This document shows positions 47,416 through 58,387 of a DNA stretch of 64,000 nucleotides, in pieces (within the stretch, counting starts at the first letter, position 1; each line of letters opens with the position of its first letter). A program made the translations under genes and the position numbers. The DNA is from Cystobasidiopsis lactophilus (taxonomy: Eukaryota > Basidiomycota > Agaricostilbomycetes > Agaricostilbales > Chionosphaeraceae). The notes below the pieces were generated by a model that had not been told where the DNA came from, searched no databases, and saw nothing but the letters and a program-made list of their open reading frames with translations. The stretch lies in contig BCIO01000004.1 of NCBI GenBank assembly GCA_001599975.1, forward strand, positions 2,019,328 to 2,083,327, written 5' to 3'.

Positions 47416-50400
47416 ATGAAGAAACCTCCCAAGCTCTCCAAGCCGGAAGACGTCCAAGGCACCAATGACGCTTCTTCTACGTCCAAGCGCAGCGCAGAGC
47501 GCGCCGGCTACTTCCTCGAGCCCCAATTCCTGAAGCCATTTATCGCCAAACCTCAGACTCGGTCGCCACTGATCAACGCCGGCTACTACGTCCGATGCCT
47601 GGCTGTCCATGGCGCGATTGATGCGTTCTTGACTGCCCATGTCGGTGGCATTGGAAAGCCTTCGGAGGTGGCGATTGTGTCTCTCGGATGTGGCTACGAG
47701 TCCTCCTTCTTCCGCCTCCAGGCTCGCAACTCGCAAATCGTATCCAAAATGCTCTGGATCGACGTGGACTATCCTCAGTTGATCGCGAAGAAGAAGGCCA
47801 TGATGCTGGCGTCGGAGGAGATCCAGGAAATGGGCCTGGAAGAGGTCGAGCCGAATCATTTTCGGAACTGGAGGGCAGACTACGTGCTCTTGGGGTGTGA
47901 TCTGGCAGATACGGCTGGCTTCAAGAGCGCCTTGGCGAAAATCTGGGGCGAGAAGCCGACCCAGCCGATCCTTTTCATCTCAGAGGTTGGCGCTCTTTGC
48001 CCTCGTCTCTGGTCTTACTCACGTTGTGTCGACAGGTCTCGCTCATCTACATGCCGCCCGAAGCTTCTCAAAGAATCATCACCCTGCTGGCAACCTACGA
48101 CGACGCGTTTCTCTTTGTGCTGGAACAACATTTGCCGCTCTACCCAGAAGAGACGCCGTACGCAGCCGCGATGCTCCATCACTTCACCAATAAAGTCAAG
48201 ACGCCGCTTAGAGGGTTGGATTCGCATCCTACCATGTGGCATTCGGACCGGATGTTAAGAGGCGCAGGCTGGAAGGGTGTGCAGATGCAAGATATGCAGA
48301 GCCTTTTCCGAGATTGGCTGAAGGAGGACTCGCCAATGAGGGACCTGGCGCTCAGGGCTTTCCAGACGGAGATATTCGACGAATGGCAAGTAGAACTTCC
48401 GGCGCATGACTGCCGAGAGCTAAAAGATCTGAGACCAGGGAAGAGCTGGACGCCTTTCTGCAGCACTACTTCGTCGCTCTGGCCCAAACCAGCGGGGTAT
48501 ACGTCGAGTTCCTCACGCGCTACACTTCTCCTTACCCGCCACGCCAGCTCCCCTTTCGCGATGCGAGCCTCGTCTACCAATCGAGCCACGACATGGTGAC
48601 CCGACGCGGCCACACCTTGACCAACACCTGGGAAACAGAATTCGTGTGCTTCGGTGGATTTGGGCTGGCTCCCGGAGCTCCTTCCAAAGAGGCCCACAAG
48701 CGACTGGCGGCGACGACCTTTTATCGCTTGCAAGATGGACAGCTGTCGCAGGCAGCATCCGAAACCGAGCCTCTTGAAGACGGTGTCGAGCCGCCTGCTC
48801 GACTATTTCACACGTGTGTCAGCATACCAAGGAGGGCAGCTCTGTGTCTCTTCGGTGGTCGGGCCTCACCGCAGAAGCCTTTCGCCGATCTTTGGACTTA
48901 CGAGTTTGTTGAGGGATACTGGAGCGAGGACGAGCGGGGAACCCTGCTTACCCCATGGCCTTCAGCTCGTTCCAGGCATGCTGCATGTTGTGTAGGGGAA
49001 GACATGCTAATCCACGGCGGAATTGGGGCAAACGGTGTGGTCCTGTCCGATGCCTGGCTCTACTCTCGCGGCAAATGGCAACTTCTTCCTCTCAAAGACA
49101 CCCGCCACTCCCATCAAATAGTCGCCTCCGATCCTTCTAGGCTCCTTCTGATCGGTGGCCTCACTCCTTCCCACACCATCGCTCCCATGGCCGCCGTTCA
49201 TGTCCCTGGCTTTGATCGACAAGAACTCTCATCGCTAGGCCCGCAGTTTGAACGATACAACCACCAATGTGCAGTCATCAGAGATACGGTGCTAGTGATC
49301 TCTGGCGGCATTTCTCCTTTTGGTCCGATTCCGGCCACCGAGCAAGTCCACTTTTACGATCTTAAGCAAAAAGGGCCTTTGTCCTCGCCTTTTTTTGGAA
49401 CGCCCTACTTGATGGTGGGACACGCCATGTGTGCCATCGAAGACCAGCTGCTTGTGGCTGGCGGAGGCCTTACAGCCTTCTCCTTCGGTTCTGCCTTTGC
49501 CTCGAAGCCACTCCTTCTCGCCGCGTCACATATCCAGTCATCTCTACCGGTCAAAGTTGCTCTCACCAAGAAACTGTTGCCCTCGCCCCCAAGACGTGCC
49601 GACGCGCCAGCCGTGCCAGTGGCAAGACTGCAACCCACACGGGAAGAGTGGCTTCAGTCTCTCCGCTCGCTGGAGCCAGTCGTCTTCCAAACAGCAGGTG
49701 TCGGCTCCTGCACTCATAAATGGACGCCAGCATATCTTAGAGAGACCTGCGGCTCACGTCGAGTAAGCTCAGCGTTCGACCTTGAGGGCACTGCCTGACG
49801 AATTCGTTAGGTTTCCGTTCATGCATCCCGGGGAGAAGAAACTTTGGCATGGCACGACCGCAACTTCGACTACCAGATTACGACCTTCGGTGATTTGATC
49901 AACCGGGTTTATGCAACAGACGCCACCGAGACTATCTACCTTCGGTCGTTATCCAGCAGCTCCAAGAAGCCAGCCAATCTGGCCGAAGACTTCCCAGGGA
50001 TCGCAACAGACTTCGTCGTTCCGGAATTTTGCGCTCAAGAGGTGCAGGCCGGCTTCTTTTCTTCGCCACTTCGAGTTTCCAGCAAATCGATGGGGTGAGT
50101 GCTTTCAGTCCCAGTTGCCACATCCCTGCGCTTACTTCGCTGATAGACTCTGGCCACACTATGATGTGACGGACAACATTCTGTGCCAAGTCTCGGGGAG
50201 GAAGCGTGTCCGGCTTTGGCCGCCTGCGTATGCAAATCCCCTCCGTCTGCGTTGTGCCCAAGTGTCTTATGTGAAACCGGTCGAACAGGGATGCAGATAA
50301 ACTGTACATCAAGGGAAGCTCCAGTCTGATCTCGAATCCCGACGCGGTCGACGTGGACCAGTTCCCGCTATTTCGCTTCGCGCAGCCAGTCGAAGCTATT

Positions 50401-50679
50401 CTCGACCCGGGCGACATCCTCTTCATCCCATCGTGCTGGATCCATGCGGTCACCTGCCTTGACGGGCCGTCCATCAGCGTCAATGTCTTCTTTCGCACGC
50501 AGGCAACAGACCTCTTTCAAAAGCAGGACGTCTTTGGAAACGCAGACCTGCTGCCATTCACCAAAGCGCAGTCTCGCTTGGCAGAACTGCCTGCAGAGCT
50601 CGCCGGTCTGCGCCCAGAGCAGCGCCGCTTCTATATGAAGAAACTCGCGATGGAGGTGAATGCAATGGCGGATGCCTGA
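47416..50679 (+). CDS. PPM2: tRNA wybutosine-synthesising protein 4 with C-terminal JmjC domain
   Basis: Three domains in order. The N-terminal leucine carboxyl methyltransferase-like part has INAGYYVRC, VAIVSLGCGYESSFFRL (SAM site) and ISEVSLIYMPPEAS. A Kelch propeller follows (CFGGFGLAPG, LCLFGGRASPQKPFADLW, LIHGGIGANGVVLSDAWLY, LLLIGGLTPS, VISGGISPFG). After introns the C-terminal cupin/JmjC part shows PHYDVTDNILCQVSGRKRV with the His-x-Asp iron ligands, and DPGDILFIPSCWIHAV with the distal His. Ppm2/TYW4 methylates and methoxycarbonylates the wybutosine precursor at position 37 of tRNA-Phe. The JmjC part resembles TYW5, the hydroxylase of the same pathway, so the fusion joins two late steps. 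Confidence 0.9.
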
Positions 50680-50750
50680 GCTAACAATGTTAAAGAGCAC
50701 CTTGTACTTGTAATCACAAAGGTAACGCGGGGTCACCTTGACCACACCGC

Positions 50751-51886
50751 TCAATCCCTTCGTTCCAAGCTCTCCTCCCTAAGTCGGTCCGACAACGCCC
50801 TGAGCTTTTCCAGGCTCGGTCGCATTTGCAGCCCCAACGCGCTCCCAAAGTTGTCCCCGTCCAGCTCGTCGTCCGCATCGACGTGCGCGTCGTCATTTTG
50901 GGTCAAGTCGATGGTGGGTTGCGCCGAGCTGTCGGCGGCCGGCGTGGACGTTTCGTCGACTTTGGGCAAGAGCATGCCCATGATGATGGAGATGGTCGAT
51001 GCGCAAGCCCGGCGTTGGACGTGGTAGAACGGCGAGAGTATGGGCAGCAGCCCTTCCACCAGCTCTTTCAAGCCCCAGACGTCTTCGTCTGCAAGTATCA
51101 AAACCACCAGTAAGTGGAAGCCCATTATTTTACGAGAGAAGCTCACGTTTCGTGATTCGGCCCCGCTCGTTGAAGTGTAGCCGGGTGTCAACGCGGATGG
51201 AAAGGTTGGTTGCCGCTCTGAGCAAGTTGGTGGGCCAGAGCTGCTGCAAAAAGGAGTGAATCGGCCAGGATGATTCTCTGACGGATCGAACGTTGCGGGA
51301 GGAGATGTAAGGGCTGCCGCCAGGCGTCCGGTTGAAGGGCGTGCTTGGATAGCTGGACACGGCCGACATGGACTGCTGTGGCGAGTGCGGGTTTTGGAGC
51401 CAAGGCATGATCGAGAAGTGAATGGTGTGCGTGAATGAGAAGCTCCGGTTGCCGCCTGGGATCGCCAAGCAAGGTTGAGAAACCGCATGAAAGTCGCGCA
51501 AAGGGTGGCTGGGAGCTCACCGAACCCGGGCTCGCTCTCGTAGAGCTCTTCGATCTCGGACCACACCTCGCCAGGCAAGCAGCTCATAAGGTAGAACTGC
51601 CTCGCGATGGCCACTCTTCCCTTGGCGATCAAGATGGCGTTCTCGTACGTGGCTTCCGGCTCGAAGTTGCGGTTGACATAGCTGGAAGGACGCTCAGCGG
51701 CGCCGACGAAGGATCTGAGGGCATCACGCACTCCACAATGTCCTGCTGCTTGGCACCTTGGGAGTAGAGCAGGCTGTGGAGGATGCCGACTTGGCTAAAG
51801 TAGAAATCTTGGTTCATGCGCGACAGAGAGCCGGACGGCGTCCTCGGCGTCGACGCCAGGGAAGTGAGCGAAGCGCCGTTCAGCAT
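50751..51886 (-). CDS. Conserved fungal protein, probable NTF2-like fold
   Basis: The start MLNGASLTSLASTPRTPSGS is followed by MNQDFYFSQVGILHSLLYSQ, SYVNRNFEPEATYENAILIA, ARQFYLMSCLPGEVWSEI, then HTIHFSIMPWLQNPHSPQQS, a low-complexity Ser/Pro stretch, and NLSIRVDTRLHFNERGRITK with EDVWGLKELVEGLLPILSPF. A helix-rich start plus strand pairs ending in RLHFNERGRITKHEDVW resembles the SnoaL/NTF2-like proteins of fungi sometimes called SigF-like. The tail is acidic and ends with a charged helix. The gene converges with the TYW4 gene, 71 bp stop to stop. The fold call is pattern-based and no function is claimed. Confidence 0.55.
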
Positions 51887-52349
51887 GCGGTGGGATGAAG
51901 CAAAAGGTCAAGCGTGGGTAGAGCAGAGCGGACTTTCTTTAAAGTTAAGGGGTCGGGCGGTGGCCGAGCGCGGTCGAGGGGTGGCTCAGGTTGGGGTTGT
52001 CGTCTGAAAGCAGAGAGTGGGTCTGTGGGATGGGACAAGATGTGATTACAGGCGTTCTTAACAAGTACAACAACAATGCGGGCTATGCCAGTTCGTTTGG
52101 GATCTGGTCGCCGGACAGACCAGAGGGTCAGCTTCAAGTTGGAAGGCTGGCCTGAAGGGACAGGGTCCTTCTCACCAGTGATCCCACCGGTCTGTGCTGT
52201 TGTTGAGAGATGCGCGTTTAAAAAAGGAGGGACGGGGGACGGTGAGAAGAAGCGCTGGCACCTGTAAAGAACGAGACCAAAATAAGTCAAACAGGTGACT
52301 TCGGGAGCAGCTCGTCAACCTACCTCCTTGAGTTGTCGATATAGAGAAA
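51887..52349. other. 5' flank of NTF2-like gene
   Basis: 463 bp without a supported gene, presumably holding the promoter of the leftward NTF2-like gene and the end of the decayed gene copy that follows. Confidence 0.35.
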
Positions 52350-52750
52350 TCAAATGACAACGTCGAACTTTATAGCGGAGGCATCTTCATTCTGCTGCCA
52401 GAACCCGCTGCCGGTCATCGAAACCGCGATGAAATCCTCATAAGCCGCCCCTTCCAAACCCAGCAGGGCGTAATCTTCCCCATCTGAGTCTTGACGTCTG
52501 TGCACCACACTGCCGCATCAGCAGTTGGACTGATGGGGTTCAGATAAACGACGCACAGGATGTTCGCCAAGCGTCCTTTCCAAACCTTGCCAGACTGTCC
52601 GTAAAGAAGTCCACCAATCGCTTCTAGGTTTCTGTGGGATAGCTAGAACAGCCTGAACTGTGTCCGACGCAGCCGCTTGTACTGCTTGCCGCTGCAGGGA
52701 GAGGTCGTGAGCCATACAGAGGATTTTGGCCTTGCCCATCTGTTCTCTTC
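52350..52750 (-). pseudogene. Decayed second copy of the 53.7-54.4 kb gene
   Basis: Read leftward, the segment repeats the second half of the neighbouring gene: MGKAKILCMAHDLSLQRQAV against KGKTKMISLAEDLSLQRKAV, then IGGLLYGQSGK against VGGLLKDSLAR, LANIL with a GT donor in the same codon as the intact gene's LANFL, and DSDGEDYALLGLEGAAYED with SMTGSGFWQQNED against DSDEEEYDLLDLDGAAYDE and SMTGSGFLQQSEE. One frame change is needed between the QRQAV block and the IGGLL block. No match to exon 1 of the intact gene was found. It is most simply a partial tandem duplicate that has decayed; a short functional gene with a different start is less likely. Confidence 0.65.
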
Positions 52751-53672
52751 CGAAGGTCGTCAGCTCATGGAAAGAGCTAATGCAAAGGAGGAGTACGACG
52801 TCTGTTTCCGGGCTGTGGGCGGACATGGTCCCTCTATCAGCGACGGCATCGGCTGATGTGGTTCAATCCAGCCCACCTTTGGCTCGTCAACCCAAAATCC
52901 AGCAGTGATTCTTCAAAGCGAGGTAAAGGAGAAAAGAACCAGAGCTGTAGGATGATGCCAGTCCGGAATCAGTCATGTGTGATTTGAGGGGGGTTAAAGG
53001 CGCTACATCCCACCTCTTTCAAACCCTTCTTCGGTTTCTCGCACGATGGCCTTCGAAGATCTGAAGGGCGAGAGGGCGCAAGCCACTCTGTACCTGTGCA
53101 GCAGCCAACGCGCGAGATCAGCCTTGTCAAGCCGATCCGAGGTAAGTTCCGCCACGCACCTCTTCCACCTCCTTTCATCGGAGTGAACCACACAAGGAGC
53201 AATAGCGAACATTGAAAGGCTGGAGACAGCCCTAGCCGGGCCGAGTTCTGTGAGAACATATTCCTACGAACATCAGTCTGTGGCGATCCTCGGGTAAGTG
53301 ACAAAGTCTCTCACCCATGACTTTGGGCTCTTCAAAGAATGTTGTAGTCGAGCTCCCAGAAGTCCGAGATGGTCGATCAGGCCGAGTGACGGAGTAGGTG
53401 GAGTCGGATCGAGGGCTGCAAGACTTAGACACTTGGGCTGTTCATCGAGTCGGCCAGCTGTGAATGAGCATTTGACAGTGAGCTTCTGTGTAGCCAGTAG
53501 CTAATTCGGTAAAACTTCTCCCACCTCGTTGCCTTCGAGCCTACTCCAAGGGCTCCAAGAGGTCGACCCTCCCGCAGGCCAACTTCGCAAGTGGTGAGCT
53601 CGACCCCAAGACCGAGGCAGCCGCAAGCAACTCTTATAGAATCCTTCAGCTGGTATTTTCGAAACCCACTGT
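52751..53672. other. Unassigned interval between gene copy and intact gene
   Basis: About 920 bp with only short, unconnected frames. It would be the place for the first exon of the decayed copy, but no match to that exon was seen by eye. No repeat was recognised. Confidence 0.35.
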
Positions 53673-54424
53673 TCAAGCCAGCGCATCCTCCTCCGCCTCC
53701 TCGCTCTGCTGCAGGAACCCGCTGCCGGTCATCGAACCCGCCATGGACTCGTCATACGCCGCTCCGTCCAAATCCAACAAGTCATATTCCTCCTCGTCTG
53801 AGTCTTGGTGGAATCTGTGCGTTCTCCCAACCTTTACATCAGGCAAGAACTGATTAAGAGGGAAGTTAAGGGAGACGAACAGGAAGTTGGCCAGCGCTCC
53901 CCCTCCGCTCGCCCTGGCCAAGCTGTCTTTCAACAAGCCCCCAACTGGCGCTTTAGGTTGGGTGGAAGGGGCGAGGGAGAGGAGTTTGAAGCGCTCCAGC
54001 TCGGCTTCTTGGACCGCCTTGCGCTGCAGGGACAGGTCTTCCGCCAGGGAGATCATTTTCGTCTTGCCCTTCTGTTCTTGCACACTGCCTTTTCAGCTCG
54101 TTAATAGGGCTACAGGGGGAAAAGCCGAACAGCAGGCAGCTCCTCTGGTGACAGCATTTCGACATCGGAGGGGGCCGTGGAAGGATCATGCAATGCGACT
54201 CGAGCTAAAGCAGCTTCGGCCTGCTTGACACCGGCGTCCTTGTTAGAAGGGCGCTTCTTCTTGGGGATGAAAATGCCCCGAGTCGATTTGGCGCCCCCCA
54301 GGGAAGGCGGCAGGCGGGCCATTCGGTCTCGATCTCGCTTGTAATCCTGCTCGTCGTTGGACTGGGCAGGAGGAGAGGCAGCGGTGAAAGTGTCAAACGC
54401 CTGCTGAGGCAAGGCGAGCTGCAT
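53673..54424 (-). CDS. Unknown small protein, three exons
   Basis: The inferred product has about 200 residues. Exon 1 runs from MQLALPQQAFDTFTAA through MARLPPSLGGAKSTRGIFIP and KKKRPSNKDAG to SPEELPA. The intron has a GTTCGG donor and a GAACAG acceptor. Exon 2 reads KGKTKMISLAEDLSLQRKAV and continues to ALANFL, where a third exon adds FHQDSDEEEYDLLDLDGAAY, SMTGSGF and an acidic end EEAEEDALA. A basic patch (PKKKRP) could be a nuclear import signal. No family was recognised. Its start lies 107 bp from YAF9, so they may be co-expressed. A decayed partial copy lies 0.9 kb downstream. Confidence 0.55.
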
Positions 54425-54531
54425 CTTTTGGAACGAGGGTTGGAGAGCAACAATGTCAGGCGGAGGGTCGAATAAACGGGTCAAGGTGCGCTCCCCTCTT
54501 CTGCTTGTTGCCTGGTTCTGACAGCAGCAAG
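54425..54531. promoter_or_regulatory. Very short bidirectional promoter unknown gene / YAF9
   Basis: Only 107 bp separate the two inferred start codons, the shortest divergent spacer in the window. If the YAF9 first exon is right, regulatory sequence must overlap coding sequence or leaders. Confidence 0.45.
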
Positions 54532-55897
54532 ATGCAAACAGGGACTGGCCAGTGAGTCGCGCGCCTCCCCTCGCCCAAGCAAAAGGCTGAGAGAGAGACA
54601 CGCTCCAAGTCGCCCGGCCCATCGTCTACGGCAACGACGCCTTCTACCTCGTCCGTCTCTCTTGCCACTGCCCCCACTCTCACTCTAGAACACTGAGCCT
54701 TACGCACACACGCAGACGACGGAGCAACGAACGCTCAAGAACCCAGACCACACCCACCGCTGGACCGTCGCCGTCCGCTCGGCCGCCTCCCCCCCTTTGG
54801 CGCCGGGCGAAGACTTGAACGACATTGGCGGGCTGGACGACTTGTCCTACTTCATCAAAAAGGTGTCTTTTAAATTGCACGAGACCATTCCCAATTCCCT
54901 TCGCAGTCTGTCTCCCCTTTCCTTGCATCCCTTTTCAAAGATTGTGCTCATGTTTGTGGCGACGAGCAGCGGTGGAGAAACCTCCGTTTGAAGTGCACGA
55001 GACGGGCTGGGGCGAGTTCGAGATCGCGATCAAGATCTACTTCATCCCCGAGGCCAACGAGAAGCCGTTGACCTTCACCCACTTCCTCAAGCTCCACCCT
55101 TGGCCGCTCACCGTCCACTCCGGCCCGAACAACCTCTTGCCGGGGGACCTGTCCTTGCTTTTGCCCCCGCCCGCTGCGCCGACGACCGCGGAGGAGGAGG
55201 GCGAGGGGGAGAAGACGCCACCACCACCAGTGACTGCCGAGGTGCAGGCAGCAGAGCAGGGGGAGAGCTCAATGCCCGTTGACCCCCCTCCACAAGCTTC
55301 GTCCTCGTCTCAAACCGCAGTCGTCCCCGATTCACAAGAGAAACCCACCGCCCCACCACCTCCAGAAACCACCACGCCAGCAATCAAGGAAGAAACCACC
55401 ACAGCGACAGAGATGGACGTCGACGACCCTCCCACGCCCGATTTGATAGATGGAGAAGCACCCCCCGCTGAGGTGGAGGCCAAGGCTTTCGAGCCCATCC
55501 TGTCGCCCGTCCGCAGTTGGCAGTACGACGAGATCGTCTTCACCGAGCCGACCGAGGCGCTGTACAAGGTGCTCTTAGCCCACCCTCCCACTCCCTTGTT
55601 TGTCCCTCCTTTTTTTCCCTCAACCCTCCGTGTGTTGCTGAGGTTGGTTGAGTGGGACGCAGACCGGCCAAACCTTCCCGCCCACCTGCAGACCTGACCA
55701 TCCCCGTAGGAGCCGGCGGGTCCATCGGCGAGCTCACGCGGGAGACGCAAGAGGCCGAGGGCTTGCGGCTCGAGCTGGCGAGGAAGGAGACGCTCGAGCA
55801 GCTCGACAAGCTCCGCCAGGAGCTCGTCGAGTCCGAGAAGACGCTGGCTAAGCTGCAGGAGGAGTTGAACAAGCCGGCGCCGGTTCAGGAGGAGTGA
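54532..55897 (+). CDS. YAF9: YEATS-domain protein Yaf9 (SWR1/NuA4)
   Basis: The domain is read across four exons: [15 protein letters not shown], then [39 protein letters not shown], and [20 protein letters not shown] with [11 protein letters not shown]. This is the YEATS fold that binds acylated lysines on histone H3, and the ETGWGEF block is diagnostic. A long Pro/Glu/Thr-rich linker of about 120 residues leads to [19 protein letters not shown] and a C-terminal coiled coil ([20 protein letters not shown]), as in Yaf9/GAS41 of the SWR1 and NuA4 complexes. The linker is much longer than in yeast Yaf9. The first exon (MQTGTGQ) is a guess that keeps the frame. Confidence 0.88.
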
Positions 55898-56386
55898 GGA
55901 TTGGGGGGGACCGCCACTGGGGAAGGGCGAAGGAGGATGGGGGAAGGAGAGCGGGTTGGGCGGGGTTGACGATTCGACGTCAAACCTTGGTTGCATTCGC
56001 TAGACTTTTAGAACGTCTTACGTTCGACCTTGGATCTGAACTTGTACCTTTGCCTTGCTGCTTGGCCAGGCCAAAAAGTCAGGCGCGCTTTTCGCACTTG
56101 TCAAGTGGACCTCCGAAAGCTACTTGCATCCACGAGCCTCAGGGTTTTGCCACATTGTCGGATGCGCTGGACACGTCGGTGGTTGTCCTCTTGCCGCTGC
56201 AGCTTCTTGCGCCAATGCCGTGCCTCAGGTTCCTTTCCTCTTTCCTCGGCCTGCATTTTGAGCGGGTGGCTTTCCACCGGCCTTTGCCGCTCTTTGGGGC
56301 TCTCTTGGTGTCTTTGATCGTTTCAGGACTGGGTGTCCAAAGAGGGAGAGAAGCCAACCGAAGGCGTGCCGTACGGTGTACGAACG
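55898..56386. other. 3' flank of YAF9 and probable 5' exon(s) of next gene
   Basis: 489 bp. A splice acceptor (TTTCAG) before GACTGGGTGTCC near 56329 continues the open frame of the next gene upstream of its first ATG, so at least one 5' exon probably lies here. A frame ending SCANAVPQ joins well to DWVSKEG but has no ATG. Confidence 0.35.
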
Positions 56387-58206
56387 ATGGACGTCGACCT
56401 GCTTGGTAGTTCCAGTCGTGGCAGCCTGCTTCAATTCAACCAAGCCTACTCTAACCAAGCTGCTTCTTTCTCTCTTGACATGTTGACGCATCAAGAAGCC
56501 CAGGCCGCCGTCCACGCCGTCCACAATATCTTCGCCAAGACTCCCTTCGAGTATCACCGCTCGGTCGACGTGGAGGATGGACGGCTTCAGATTCATGTCG
56601 TGGCCCAGCATCTTGCTCAGACCCACCCTGTACATGCTGGCTTCCGCTTGGCGTATGATGTCCTCAAGTCGTGCTGGGACGAAGGCAACCTCAAGACCGC
56701 CTGGGTTCGTTGGAGCTCTTGTAACCAGGAAATTGGCCTAGTCTGAAGGGCTAAAATGCGACAGGTCTGCGCTCATTCCCACCTCCTGAACGACTGGCGA
56801 AACGAGGCCGAAGGTTACTTTCACCCCGACGAGGAAAACGGCAGGCGATTCCCGGAAGCCTTCTCCGTCATCTCCTATGGCTGCAACTTTGTCGGTCCCG
56901 ATAGACGAAAGCACAATTTGGTGAGCTTGCTCGCCTTACGAAGCGCCAGCGCTAAGGGCGTGCTTCCGCTCTTCTCTGGTCAAAGTTCGAGCTGTGTGCC
57001 AAAAGAGAACATTTCGTCGAAAACCTGACGCTGTCAGAAATCATCGGAAAGGGCAAGCCTGTGCGTGATGATGAAGGCAAACCCACAAAGGCGCACTACA
57101 CACGCACCGACCCTTGGTTCTGTCCTTTCCTGGCCGTGAGTTGTCATGTCGTGCTATTGTGGCATCTTCTGACCTTCTGACCAATACCCCGGTAATGGGG
57201 TTCTGTCTTCTACCCCAGCGAGCATGGCCACGGTCGCTTTGCGGTGATGATCAATGACAGAATCTATGTGAGCCAACCTTGTCACAATCAGACTCCACGA
57301 CTAACCGAGGGTTGTGAAGGACAATACCGCAGACTTCATTGTATTTGAAGAAAAGAGTATCATTGCCTACAAGGGCTGCACCGTAGCCAAAGCGGACTTG
57401 AAGGTTCCACTGCCGGAACGGATCGTGATCGATGTGGGTGGTGGGCTGCTCGGGTGCTGAGTACTTTCTGACCCGGACACGACAAAGAAATCGGGTCCAA
57501 CCGAAACCGAGAAAACGACCTTCCATCGCATGACGACTGAAGCTAAAACGTTTGTAAGGTGCTCATTTGGGCTAAGACGCCGCCCTTAATCGTTATATCA
57601 GATCCCTTTCAAACCCAATGACCAAGACTACCCGGGAAAAGTGCTGGCTTTTGCCACCGTGGAGCGTGCCCTTCGCAAAGCAGCAATAGCTGGAGACATT
57701 GTCTACACTCAAATCGCCCTCAAAATTGTCTTGGTGAGCCTGTTCCACACGAATACAGTTCTCAATTCTTAACTTGAGGGGAAGGGTATGGCCTTTCCGT
57801 CGGTCTGTCATTCTCCATGCTCTTTTGTTCGCCCGCATTGACGCTTACGCTGACAGGAATTTGGCACTCCCGTATTCGGAGCAAGCGCCGTTGGCGTCCC
57901 GAATGTACCTGATGGCAATGCTATTATCATCAGCCGCGGCAGAGAAGGTCGATTGGAGGTAAGTCGAGCCCTGCGTCTTCATTGATGGTCAAGTCGCTTC
58001 AATTTGGTTCCAAGAATTTCTGGGCCAAATACCCGCACCCAAACTGGCCTCGTCACAAATTGACCCAGCGAATGGTGTACAACTGCTTCAGCTGGCACGT
58101 TGACCACGAAGGCTACCACTGCACTCTGCACAAGGACGTCCCGGTGTCGTCAATGCATCAACGGGCGACGCAGTGCGCCTCGTTCATCATCCAGACTAGC
58201 CAGTAG
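56387..58206 (+). CDS. Unknown multi-exon protein
   Basis: At least eight exons join in frame: MDVDLLGSSSRGSLLQFNQA to CWDEGNLKTAW, then VCAHSHLLNDWRNEAEGYFH, CAKREHFVENLTLSEIIGKG, HGHGRFAVMINDRIY, DNTADFIVFEEKSIIAYKGC, PLPERIVID, IPFKPNDQDYPGKVLAFATV, EFGTPVFGASAVGVPNVPDG, and a final FWAKYPHPNWPRHKLTQRMV with WHVDHEGYHC to the stop at 58204-58206. Most exon ends are canonical and frames stay open, which supports a real gene. Scattered cysteines and a possible upstream signal-like frame suggest a secreted or lumenal protein, weakly. The true start lies further 5'. No family was recognised. Confidence 0.5.
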
Positions 58207-58387
58207 CCTTGCTCTTTGTATTCCTCTTTTGCATTTCCTATCTCTAGACTTGTAAAGCTCTCCACTCTGCCACGCCACCTACCAGCACTGGCGCCCGAGG
58301 GACCAATGACGTAGGGCAACGCTGGCACAGCATTGCGCGAGGCGTGACCCTTGGGCAACCTTGGACCGCAACAACTCACAAGAAACT

